Notes under the pieces: generated by a model
Databases searched by the model: none
Seen by the model: the letters and a program-made list of their open reading frames with translations, nothing else
What the model was told of the DNA's origin: nothing
Shown: piece after piece, positions 46,975-54,862 of the stretch
Position numbering within the stretch: the first letter of the stretch is position 1
Layout of the letters: each line of letters starts with the position of its first letter
Origin: JBBRYW01 sp038253945
GTDB taxonomy: Bacteria > Actinomycetota > Thermoleophilia > Gaiellales > Gaiellaceae
Assembly (NCBI GenBank): GCA_038253945.1
Contig: JBBSGR010000004.1
Coordinates: 142,544 to 206,543 of the forward strand
Direction: 5' to 3'
DNA length: 64,000 bases
Made by a program: the position numbers and the translations under genes

Positions 46975-47838
46975 TTAGTGTTCGGGCTCGATCGCCGAGC
47001 CGATGTAGATGGCCGAGAGAGCGGCGAAGATGAAGGCCTGGATCGTCACCACGATGATGACCTCGAAAAGGTAGAAGACCGTCGAGACGATCAAAACCGG
47101 CGAGGCGAAGACGGTCTCGAAGATGAAGATGAGCCCGATAAAGGTGAGGATGAGAATGTGCCCCGCGAGCATGTTGGCGAAAAGACGGACGGAGAGGGAG
47201 ATCAGCCGCATGAACTGGCCGAGCACCTCGAGGAACGCGATCGGCCCGACCATCGCTTTCGGCACTTCCGGGATCCAGCTCTTGACGTAGCGAACCGGCC
47301 CGTTGAAGCGGATTCCCTCGAAGTGGGTGAAGACGAAGGTCAGGAGCGCGAGCGCGAGCGTGACCGAGATCTGGGCGGTCGCCGCGTAGATGCCCAAGGT
47401 CGGTAGCTCGACCCCGAAGAGATGGAACTTGTCGTTCGAGATCGGCAGCGGGATGAAGCCGATCATGTTGACGACCCAGATGAAGAGGAAGAGCGAAGCG
47501 ACATACGGGAACCAGAGGCCGATCGCCTTGGCAGGCAGCCCCTGCTCGGCGATCTGCGACTGCGCCAGGTCGTACACCGCCTCCCCGACGGTCTGGCGGG
47601 TCCCTGGGCGAAGACCCAGCCGCAACCGCATCAGCACGATCCCGAGCAGCATCGTGAGCAGGGCACCAAGCAGCAGGTAGACAACGGCCTTGTTGATCGA
47701 CATGTCGATCGGGCCGATGTGGATCGAGACCCAGGGATCGAGCCTGAACTCGTCCTCCGGATGGAACTGCCCCTTTGCAAGCGCGGGCGCCGGCAGGGCG
47801 AGCGCCAGCCCCCCGAGGACGAGCGCGAGGCGCCTCAC
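46975..47838 (-). CDS. atpB: ATP synthase a subunit
   Basis: A 287-residue membrane subunit that forms the proton half-channels. The essential Arg lies in RLFANMLAGHIL and the ISLSVR-type helix precedes it. It starts with a signal-peptide-like segment (LALVLGGLALALPAPALAKG), as in several actinobacteria. Its start overlaps the upstream AtpI-like gene by 4 nt. Confidence 0.94.
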   Translation of the reverse strand: MRRLALVLGGLALALPAPALAKGQFHPEDEFRLDPWVSIHIGPIDMSINKAVVYLLLGALLTMLLGIVLMRLRLGLRPGTRQTVGEAVYDLAQSQIAEQGLPAKAIGLWFPYVASLFLFIWVVNMIGFIPLPISNDKFHLFGVELPTLGIYAATAQISVTLALALLTFVFTHFEGIRFNGPVRYVKSWIPEVPKAMVGPIAFLEVLGQFMRLISLSVRLFANMLAGHILILTFIGLIFIFETVFASPVLIVSTVFYLFEVIIVVTIQAFIFAALSAIYIGSAIEPEH

Positions 47839-48158
47839 CGTGAGTGCTCTCCCCCGACGTATGTGGCGACGGAGAGCGCGAGCTCGAGCGTGTAGGCGAA
47901 CGCGTAGACGAGCGCAGCCGAGAGGCCGACCTCGACGTTCGAAGTCGCCACGGCAATCGCGACCACCATCACGGCAGCGCCGCGAAACATCATTCCGACT
48001 CCCATCACGCCCGAACCGGCGACCTTATCGCGCTCGCCGCGGACCCGCGCGAGAAGGAGGCCGAGCGCCTGCGCGCCGACCCACAAGACGGCACCGAGCG
48101 CCCAGCCGCGGAGGGGGAGCGCGGCGAGCACGAAGACGGGCAGGGCGATCAGGATCAC
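47835..48158 (-). CDS. AtpI-like membrane protein of the ATP synthase operon
   Basis: A protein of 107 residues (from GTG 48158) with about four hydrophobic helices, placed just before atpB where AtpI (a ring-assembly helper or ion-channel protein) normally sits. The first helix appears to begin before this GTG (LLPALAGAGVILIALPVFVL). In the same frame a CTG at 48233 overlaps the TGA of the upstream gene (CTGA), which would give a 132-residue protein with a complete first helix. Sequence similarity to AtpI is weak; the call rests on position and topology. Confidence 0.65.
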   Translation of the reverse strand: MILIALPVFVLAALPLRGWALGAVLWVGAQALGLLLARVRGERDKVAGSGVMGVGMMFRGAAVMVVAIAVATSNVEVGLSAALVYAFAYTLELALSVATYVGGEHSR

Positions 48159-48229
48159 CCCGGCGCCGGCCAGTGCGGGCAGGAGCCGACTTGGAACCGG
48201 TCGCGGTCGCGTGAAGAGCGCGGACCGAA

Positions 48230-48430
48230 TCAGAAGTACTCCCTGTAGCGGCGGTACACCGCGAACACTCCGGCGGGAATACCGACGACCGCGCCTGCGA
48301 GTGCCCCGAGCGCGACCGAGCCGACACCCCAGCCGACGAGAGCGCCGATGCCCACTCCCGCCGCCGTCGTTCCCGTGAGCAGCGCCCCGGCGCCGGCCGG
48401 CTGAAACGTCGGACGGGGAGCAGGCTCCAT
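48230..48430 (-). CDS. AtpZ-like small membrane protein
   Basis: A 66-residue protein with two TM helices and glycine-rich turns (GTTAAGVGIGALVGWGVGSV then ALGALAGAVVGIPAGVFAVY), ending in a basic YRRYREYF tail. This is the AtpZ/AtpQ pattern (F0F1-ATPase Mg2+/Ca2+ uptake-like subunit) found first in many atp operons. I choose ATG 48430 because a TATGCT -10 box ends 7 nt before it; in-frame starts at 48442 and 48463 lie in the promoter. Confidence 0.65.
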   Translation of the reverse strand: MEPAPRPTFQPAGAGALLTGTTAAGVGIGALVGWGVGSVALGALAGAVVGIPAGVFAVYRRYREYF

Positions 48431-48437
48431 CAGGGCG

Positions 48438-48465
48438 AGCATATCAGAGCTTGTGACAGCCACAA
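48438..48465 (-). promoter_or_regulatory. promoter of the ATP synthase operon (leaderless)
   Basis: On the minus strand TTGTGG (48465-48460) and TATGCT (48443-48438) are spaced by 16 nt. The -10 box ends 7 nt before ATG 48430, so the message would start at the AUG of the first gene. Confidence 0.45.
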
Positions 48466-48619
48466 ATGGCTCAACCAGGCCCGAAATCCGGCAATTACGG
48501 TCGACTTTGTTCAGCGCTAGAGCGGGCGCGCAGCCGCCGCGACCTCAGACTCGGGCGCACACCGGCCGCCGGACCGGTTGATCGAGCGTGGCATCCAGCA
48601 ATCATCCAAACTCGACCGA

Positions 48620-49648
48620 GTGCGCGTGTGGGTCGACTTGACGAACAGCGCCCACGTTGTCGTCCTGCGTCCGCTGGTGGAGCTCGCGGAAGCACGGGGG
48701 CACGAGGTGACCCTGACCGTCCGGCCGCTCTCACACACCGCAGAGCTCGTCGAGGAGTGGGGTCATCCGCACACCGTCGTCGGACGTCACGGGGGCACGG
48801 ACCGGCTGGGAAAGGCTCGCGCCGCGGCAGAGCGCCTGCCCCACCTCGTTCGCTTCGCCCGCGGGCGGCACCTCGATTGCGCGGTCGCCCACGGGTCGAC
48901 CGACCTGCCCGCCGCCTGCCGTCTCCTGCGCATCCCGAACACCACGATGTTCGACTACGAATGGGCGGCGCTCCAGCACCACGTCAACTGCCGGCTCGCG
49001 AGCCGCGTCCTCGTCCCGGACGCGATCCCGCCGGGGCGGCTCCGACACTACGGCGCACGGCCGCCGAAGCTCGTCCGCTATCCGGGCCTCAAGGAGGAGT
49101 ACTACCTCGCCGACTTCGAGCCGGACGAGACGGTGCTCACCGCTTTGGGCCTCGACCCGACGATGCCCCTCTGCGTCGTCCGCACGGCCCCCTCATACGC
49201 CCTCTACCTCGGCGGCTCGGAGAGCGCGCTCTTGCCCGAGCTCTTGACCCGCTTCTCCGGCGACTCGGCGGCGCAGACCGTCGTGCTCGCACGAACCGAC
49301 GAGCAGCGCGCGGCCGTCCGGGCGCTGCGCCTCCCGCGGGTGCTCGTCCCCGACCGAGCCCTCGACGGGCGCAGCCTCGTGGCTCTCGCGGACGTCCTCG
49401 TGTCGGCCGGCGGAACGATGAATCGCGAGGCCGCGGTGCTCGCGACTCCCGTGTGGTCGATCTTCGAAGGTCGTCTCGGCGCCGTCGACGAGCTCCTCGT
49501 CCGTGAGGGACGGCTCCGCTTTCTGCGCGATCCGAGCGAGGTCGACCTCGTCAAGAAGCCCGCCGGAGCCTGGCGAGACCGCGTTCGCCGCGATCCCTCC
49601 GACCTGCTCGCGCTCGCGCTTCCGTGGCTCAATCCCGACGTGGCTTGA
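48620..49648 (+). CDS. DUF354 family GT-B-fold protein
   Basis: A 342-residue protein of the DUF354 group, related in fold to UDP-GlcNAc 2-epimerase and GT-B glycosyltransferases. Marks are VRVWVDLTNSAHVVVLRPLV at the start (nucleotide-binding loop), VAHGSTDLPAACRLLRIPNT, TTMFDYEWAALQHHVN, YPGLKEEYYLADFEPDETVL, and the donor-site LVSAGGTMNREAAVLATPVW. The activity has not been established for the family. Start GTG 48620 is chosen to match this conserved opening. It overlaps the tail-to-tail methyltransferase gene by 20 nt. Confidence 0.85.
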   Translation: MRVWVDLTNSAHVVVLRPLVELAEARGHEVTLTVRPLSHTAELVEEWGHPHTVVGRHGGTDRLGKARAAAERLPHLVRFARGRHLDCAVAHGSTDLPAACRLLRIPNTTMFDYEWAALQHHVNCRLASRVLVPDAIPPGRLRHYGARPPKLVRYPGLKEEYYLADFEPDETVLTALGLDPTMPLCVVRTAPSYALYLGGSESALLPELLTRFSGDSAAQTVVLARTDEQRAAVRALRLPRVLVPDRALDGRSLVALADVLVSAGGTMNREAAVLATPVWSIFEGRLGAVDELLVREGRLRFLRDPSEVDLVKKPAGAWRDRVRRDPSDLLALALPWLNPDVA

Positions 49649-50438
49649 GCTCGCGCGAGAGCAGGTAGAGCGCGACCCACTGCGACGCGTCGAGATCACG
49701 GGCGAGGGCTTCGCGGCGAAAGCCGAGCTCGCCGGCCGCGCGCCGGAATTGCCTGGGCGTGAGGCCGTGCCGCAACGCGATACGCACCGTTCGGCCGGAC
49801 GGGCCGAAGCAGCGGGTGACGAACCGTGCAAACGACGATCGGTCGGCCGTGGGGAGAAGCGGACGAGCCCGCTTGCGCAGCACGAGCACGGCCGCGCCGA
49901 CGCTCGGCGGCGGCTCGAACCAGGAGGCCGGAACCTGGCGGGTGACCGAGAGCTCGTACCACGGCGCCCACAGCACCGACTGCAGCGTGCTCGGCCGCGA
50001 CCGGGCACGTTTGCGCGCCGCCCCTGCCTCGACGATCAGGTCCGCTCGCGTCAGCGCGAGAGCGGGGTCGCGGCTCAAGCGGCGGAGCATCGCACCCGTG
50101 ATGTGGAATGGAAGGTTGGAGACGATCCGGAACGGTTCTGCCGGAAGTGGCTGCGAGAGCGCATCGCCCTCCACGACGAGGACGTTGCCGACGTCCGCGA
50201 AGCGCTTGCGCAGCCCGGTTGCCAGGAGGGGATCCAGCTCGACGGCGCGGACGTCCGCGGCCCAGCGCGCGAGCTCCGCGGTCAGGAGGCCTCGCCCAGC
50301 ACCAATCTCGAGCACGACGTCGTCGGCCGCGACGCCGGCCGAGAGAACGAGCTCCGCTGCGAGCCGGGAGCTACGAAGAAAATGCCGGCCCGAAGGCCCA
50401 GGCGAACCGGCGCGCGATGCTCGCACGCGGCCGGCCAC
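49629..50438 (-). CDS. rRNA adenine N6-methyltransferase, Erm/KsgA family
   Basis: A 269-residue SAM-dependent rRNA methyltransferase. SGRHFLRSSRLAAELVLSAG and VVLEIGAGRGLLTAELAR (SAM motif I) open the fold; the catalytic motif IV is NLPF (FRIVSNLPFHITGAMLRRL). KsgA enzymes normally have NLPY; NLPF with the later ELSVTRQVPASWFEPPPSV then GAAVLVLRKRARPLL stretch is the actinobacterial Erm style. Erm dimethylates 23S A2058 and gives macrolide-lincosamide-streptogramin B resistance; KsgA acts on 16S. I favour Erm-like on these motifs. The start is a GTG. Confidence 0.8.
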   Translation of the reverse strand: MAGRVRASRAGSPGPSGRHFLRSSRLAAELVLSAGVAADDVVLEIGAGRGLLTAELARWAADVRAVELDPLLATGLRKRFADVGNVLVVEGDALSQPLPAEPFRIVSNLPFHITGAMLRRLSRDPALALTRADLIVEAGAARKRARSRPSTLQSVLWAPWYELSVTRQVPASWFEPPPSVGAAVLVLRKRARPLLPTADRSSFARFVTRCFGPSGRTVRIALRHGLTPRQFRRAAGELGFRREALARDLDASQWVALYLLSRELKPRRD

Positions 50439-50538
50439 GGAACGTCACGGTGCCCATGTCACTCCCGGTGTAGCAGAGGCACGCACCGGCCCGCAAGCAA
50501 GCTGCGAGAGGGGCGGCACGTCTGAGGCCGGAGAACCC

Positions 50539-52176
50539 TCACGGGAGGCCGCGCGTCGTCGCGAAGATCGCCTGGTGGAAGCTGCCGGCGCTCGGCGCGG
50601 ACGCAAGCGCGAAGACCGGCACCGGCCTGCCTCCCGCGTACGAGACGGAGACGTAGTCGCCGAGCATGCGCCCGATGTCCGAGTCCACGATCCACGACAG
50701 AGGCATCGCCTCGGAGGTCAGCCGCCGCGGCGCCGTCCACGTAACCCCCCCGTTTCGGGACGAGACGGCGGCGATGTTCACGCCCAGGCAGAACGACGGG
50801 TGGCAGGGCGGAAGCGAGTGATACACGACGGTCAGTCGCGCCGCTCCTCCGCCGTGCCCGGGGTCGACCCCGACCGCGGGCAGGAACAGGTTCGTGCCGG
50901 GATCGCTCCGACCCGTGGGGATCTCTCTCGCTTCTGACCACGCGACGCCGTCGGGAGACGAAGAGAACGCGATTCCGCTCGACTCGCACCCGTCGAAGCG
51001 GCAGTCCTGCCAGACCGCGTAGATCCGCCCCGAGCTGTCCGACTCGGCCGACAGGAAAGTGACCGCCCGCACGCCGAGGAGGGTCGACTGCGCGATCTGT
51101 GAGACGACCGTCTCGGGCAGGAACGTCACTCCGCCGTCGCGAGAGCGCACCGAGCCAATGTGGTCGTCTTCCGGGCTCGGGATGGCTGCGAACGAGCTGA
51201 ACAGAACGACGAGCGTCCCTCCTGGACGAATGATCGGCACCGCGCCGTTCGGGAAAGTTGCCGGCCTGGCCGCAGCCGCTGTAACCGGGTCGCTCCAAGT
51301 CAGGCCCCCGTCGCTCGAGCGGAGGGTCATGATCGCCTCCGCGGGGACGTCCAGGTACGTCAGGTAGCAGCGGCCCCGGAATCGGCTTCCCGCCCAGTTG
51401 TCGCAGGCGATCCACGGCTTGTCGTAGGCCTCTCGTGCCCGGGCGGCCGTCACAGGCCTGCCCCAGGCGAGCCCGTCCGCCGAGCGGCTGACGAGCAGCC
51501 GGTCGTCGCCGTCCGCCGTGACGCCCTCCGCGCCGCCGAGCGAGGCGACGAGCCAGACGTGGTGCGCCGCGTCGTAGCCGACCGCGGGATCGGTCACGCG
51601 TCCGCTTGCGCCCGCGGGATGGGAGAAGACCGAGACGCCCGGCAGGAACCCCGAGCGCCAGGTCGAGCCCGCATCGCGAGACGTCGCGAAGCCGATGTCG
51701 GTGGCGCCCCCGCTCGAGAAACGGCCGGTCTGAAAGGCTGTGACCACTGTCCGGCCGTGCGAGAAGCTGTCGGGCTCCACCTGGGCCTCGTGCTGCGCGT
51801 CTGCGTTTCGGTAGACGTCACGCGAGAGCTCGCGGCTGACGACTTCGCAGTCGGGCGCGACGGCGTCGGCACGGTCGGCGGTCACGACATCCATGCCGCT
51901 GCCGCAGCCCACGCTGTCGAACCCGTCTCCCTGCAGCGAGACGCGGTCGTTGCCGGAGTCGCCGGCGACCCGGTCGCTGCCGTCGCCGCCGGAAAGGAAG
52001 TCGTCACCTGCCCGCCCGGCGAGCCGGTCGTCGCCGGCCCGGCCGAAGATCATGTCGGCCCCGCCGGTTCCCGTCAGTCGATCCGGCCGGGGAGTTCCCG
52101 TGATCGTCGCGGCCTGGGCGACACCGAGAGCTCCGAGTGCGCCGAGCGCGACCGCGACCGAGGCGATGAGACGCAA
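50539..52176 (-). CDS. secreted protein with RTX-like calcium repeats and BNR/sialidase-type beta-propeller
   Basis: A 545-residue exported protein. A signal peptide (MRLIASVAVALGALGALGVA) is followed at ~27-80 by RTX-like nonapeptide repeats (GGADMIFGRAGDDRLAGRAG, DDFLSGGDGSDRVAGDSGND). From ~130 it has repeated Asp-box (BNR) motifs: SRDAGSTWRSG, SSDGGLTWSDP, SRDGGVTFLP, SRNGGVTWTAP. This predicts a six-bladed propeller as in sialidases. Catalytic sialidase residues were not identified, so an enzyme call is not justified. The start codon is TTG. Confidence 0.78.
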   Translation of the reverse strand: MRLIASVAVALGALGALGVAQAATITGTPRPDRLTGTGGADMIFGRAGDDRLAGRAGDDFLSGGDGSDRVAGDSGNDRVSLQGDGFDSVGCGSGMDVVTADRADAVAPDCEVVSRELSRDVYRNADAQHEAQVEPDSFSHGRTVVTAFQTGRFSSGGATDIGFATSRDAGSTWRSGFLPGVSVFSHPAGASGRVTDPAVGYDAAHHVWLVASLGGAEGVTADGDDRLLVSRSADGLAWGRPVTAARAREAYDKPWIACDNWAGSRFRGRCYLTYLDVPAEAIMTLRSSDGGLTWSDPVTAAAARPATFPNGAVPIIRPGGTLVVLFSSFAAIPSPEDDHIGSVRSRDGGVTFLPETVVSQIAQSTLLGVRAVTFLSAESDSSGRIYAVWQDCRFDGCESSGIAFSSSPDGVAWSEAREIPTGRSDPGTNLFLPAVGVDPGHGGGAARLTVVYHSLPPCHPSFCLGVNIAAVSSRNGGVTWTAPRRLTSEAMPLSWIVDSDIGRMLGDYVSVSYAGGRPVPVFALASAPSAGSFHQAIFATTRGLP

Positions 52177-52219
52177 GTAGCCGCGAACGCTACACGCGCG
52201 TGGCGGGCGGCTCGCCGCC

Positions 52220-53395
52220 CTACCTGCGCCCGGCGCTCAAAGCCCGCTCGACCGCCTCTTCAGGCTCCTCCTCGGGCTCGGGACGCGCGCGCAGCCTGAG
52301 CAACTGAAGGTGGCGAGCCTTCAGGATCTCCAGGCTATAGACCATCCAGATCGACGCGGCGAGAACGCCGAGCCCGGCGGCCGTCACGATCAGCGAATTG
52401 CTCAGATCCCAGTGCCCGAGCGGGCGCGGCGGAACGAACCGGAGCAGTACGGCGAACGCCGCGAGCGTCGCGGCCCAGACGTGGAGGTACGCCGCCGTCC
52501 GACGCTGCGAGAAGCCGATGCGGAGGAAGCGGTGATAGAAGTGGTTGTGGTCCGCGCCCCACGGCGCCCGCCGGTACTTCAGCCGCTTGAGCACGACGAA
52601 CGAGGTGTCGAGAATCGGCACGGCCATGACCAGCATCGGCGCCGCGAGCGCGATCGTCGCCGCCGTCTTCAGCACGCCCTGAACGGCGACGGTGGCGAGG
52701 ACGAAGCCGAGTGCGAGCGCGCCCGAGTCGCCCATGAAGATTCGCGCCGGGTGGTAGTTGTGGCGCAGGAAGGCGAGCGTCGCGCCGCAGACGATCGCCG
52801 CCAGCACAGCCGCGTTCTCGCGCTCGAACGAGATCGCGAGCAAGGCGAACGAGAACGCCGCGATCGCGACGATCCCCGCAGCCAGCGAGTCCATCCCGTC
52901 GATCAGGTTGACGAGATTGGCGAGGGTCGCGATCCAGAGCACCGTCAACGGGTACGCGACCGCTCCGAGGTGATAGTTGCCGATGAGCGGCAGGGAGAAG
53001 TAGTCGAACTTGACGTCATAACCCGCAACCGGGATCAGAGCCACCGCTACGACACCCACCAGCTTCGCGCTCGCCGGCAGCCCGCGAATATCGTCGACGA
53101 GCCCGATCGCCGCCGCGCCTAGCGTTCCCAGGAAGATGCCCAGGTAGGCCCCGTGGAGGTTGACGAGAAAAGCCGCCGGGATGAGGATCCCCGCCACGAT
53201 CGCGAGGCCTCCGATCCGTGGCACCGCACCCGTGTGCACGCGTGGGCGGTCGCGCCGGTCGTCCACGCCGCCGATCAGCGGGGCGAGGCGGGTCATCAGC
53301 GGCGTGACCAGGAGCACGATCACAACCGCGGCCAGAAAGCCCCAGATCGCGTCGCCTTCCCAGACAAGCGCCCTCACCGACTCGCGGAAGGACAT
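52220..53395 (-). CDS. polyprenyl-phosphate sugar-1-phosphate transferase (WecA/TagO/MraY family)
   Basis: A 391-residue multi-span enzyme that loads the first sugar phosphate onto undecaprenyl phosphate. ANLVNLIDGMDSLAAG holds the magnesium-binding Asp motif (NxxNxxDGxDxL), LRHNYHPARIFMGDSGALAL the catalytic region, and ADHNHFYHRFLRIGFSQ the GT4 HxH-type signature of WecA/TagO (not MraY). The substrate is probably UDP-GlcNAc. A TATAAC box 6 nt before the ATG indicates a leaderless message. It is divergent from the polysaccharide genes that follow. Confidence 0.92.
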   Translation of the reverse strand: MSFRESVRALVWEGDAIWGFLAAVVIVLLVTPLMTRLAPLIGGVDDRRDRPRVHTGAVPRIGGLAIVAGILIPAAFLVNLHGAYLGIFLGTLGAAAIGLVDDIRGLPASAKLVGVVAVALIPVAGYDVKFDYFSLPLIGNYHLGAVAYPLTVLWIATLANLVNLIDGMDSLAAGIVAIAAFSFALLAISFERENAAVLAAIVCGATLAFLRHNYHPARIFMGDSGALALGFVLATVAVQGVLKTAATIALAAPMLVMAVPILDTSFVVLKRLKYRRAPWGADHNHFYHRFLRIGFSQRRTAAYLHVWAATLAAFAVLLRFVPPRPLGHWDLSNSLIVTAAGLGVLAASIWMVYSLEILKARHLQLLRLRARPEPEEEPEEAVERALSAGRR

Positions 53396-53401
53396 GCGGC
53401 G

Positions 53402-53407
53402 GTTATA
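53402..53407 (-). promoter_or_regulatory. -10 box of the WecA-like gene (leaderless)
   Basis: Minus-strand TATAAC ends 6 nt before the ATG at 53395, so transcription should begin at the start codon. No clear -35 was found. Confidence 0.5.
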
Positions 53408-53450
53408 GCAGAGGGTCTCGGACGGTCTGCCGCGAGCCGCTCGCGCACCG

Positions 53451-54794
53451 ATGCCGGCCGGCCGCCATTGCTACGATCGCTCCCGGTTGAGCGAGCTTCT
53501 GACATCCACCCCCGCGTTCGACGAGCGGATCTCGACGCGGGGCGCTCGACTCGGCATAGTCGGCCTCGGGTACGCGGGCCTGCCGCTCGCCATGGCGTTC
53601 GCCGAGGCGGGGTTCGGCGTGACCGGAGTCGACCTGAACGCGGAGCGCGTGCAGTCGATCGAAGACCGGCGCTCGTATCTCGTCGACGTTCCGGCGGAGC
53701 GATACGAGGGGCTCGACGGACGCCTCCGGGCGACGAGTGACTATGCGGCCGTCTCGGAGCTCGACGCGCTGACGATCTGCGTGCCGACGCCGCTGTCGAA
53801 GACACGGACGCCGGATCTCTCGTACATCGTCTCGGCAGCCGAGTCCGTGGCCGCGAACATGCGCGCCGGCCAGCTGATCGTCCTGCAGTCGACGACCTAC
53901 CCTGGCACGACGGAGGAGGTCGTCCAGCCGATCCTCGAGCGCTCCGGCGGCGAGGTGGGCAAGGACTTCTTCCTCGGCTACGCGCCGGAGCGCGTGGACC
54001 CCGGCAACAACGCCTACAACATCCACACGACGCCGAAGCTGGTCGCGGGCGTCACACCGGAGTGCCTGCGACGGACGGAGCTCCTCTACCGGCAGATCGT
54101 GGACGTCGTCGTCCCGACGTCCAGCCCGATGGTCGCCGAGACGGCGAAGCTCCACGAGAACACCTTCCGCGCGGTCAACATCGCTCTCGCCAACGAGTTG
54201 GCGCTCATGTGCGACCGGCTCGGTATCTCCGCCTGGGAGGTGATCGAGGCGGCGGCGACCAAGCCGTTCGCCTTCATGCCCCATTACCCGGGTCCCGGTC
54301 TCGGCGGCGACTGCATCCCGATCGTTCCCCACTACCTGGCCTGGCGCCTGCGGGAGTACGGCTACTCGGCTCAGCTGATCGAGGCCGCGCACGAGATCAA
54401 CGCCCGCATGCCGCAGTACGTCGTCGGGAAGGTCGGTGATGCGCTGAACGACGCGAGCATGCCGATCAAGGGCTCCAAGCTGCTGCTCCTCGGCGTCACG
54501 TACAAGGCGAACGTGGCAGACACGCGCGAGTCGCCCAGTCTCGAGATCATGCGCCAGCTGATCGCGCGCGGCGGCGAGGTCTCGTACTGCGATCCGTGGA
54601 TCCCTCAGGTCGAGCTCGACGGATACCTCCACTCAGGCGTCGAGTGGTCGCGTGAGACGGTCGAGGCTGCCGACTGCGTCGTGATGCTGACGCAGCATCG
54701 CCAGTTCCTGGCGGAGCCGTTCTGGCAGTCTGCCGAGCGGGTCGTCGACACGCGGAACGTCGTCCCGCACGGCCCAAACGTCACGCGAATCTGA
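53451..54794 (+). CDS. UDP-N-acetyl-hexosamine dehydrogenase (WecC/WbpA-like)
   Basis: A 447-residue nucleotide-sugar 6-dehydrogenase of the UDP-GlcNAc/ManNAc branch. RLGIVGLGYAGLPLAMAFAE is the NAD site; STTYPGTTEEVVQPIL and YAPERVDPGNNAYNIHTTPK (the R-V-D-P-G loop) mark this branch rather than UDP-glucose dehydrogenase. Catalytic Cys288 lies in PGPGLGGDCIPIVPHYL, and LLLLGVTYKANVADTRESPS is the C-terminal nucleotide site. It would make UDP-GlcNAcA or UDP-ManNAcA. Start ATG 53451; TTG 53487 would also fit. Confidence 0.92.
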   Translation: MPAGRHCYDRSRLSELLTSTPAFDERISTRGARLGIVGLGYAGLPLAMAFAEAGFGVTGVDLNAERVQSIEDRRSYLVDVPAERYEGLDGRLRATSDYAAVSELDALTICVPTPLSKTRTPDLSYIVSAAESVAANMRAGQLIVLQSTTYPGTTEEVVQPILERSGGEVGKDFFLGYAPERVDPGNNAYNIHTTPKLVAGVTPECLRRTELLYRQIVDVVVPTSSPMVAETAKLHENTFRAVNIALANELALMCDRLGISAWEVIEAAATKPFAFMPHYPGPGLGGDCIPIVPHYLAWRLREYGYSAQLIEAAHEINARMPQYVVGKVGDALNDASMPIKGSKLLLLGVTYKANVADTRESPSLEIMRQLIARGGEVSYCDPWIPQVELDGYLHSGVEWSRETVEAADCVVMLTQHRQFLAEPFWQSAERVVDTRNVVPHGPNVTRI

Positions 54795-54862
54795 GCGCGT
54801 GAGTCGGTATCCAGTCCGCTCGACCGGTCTGTTCAGACGGACCACGGGCTGAGCCCGCGATC

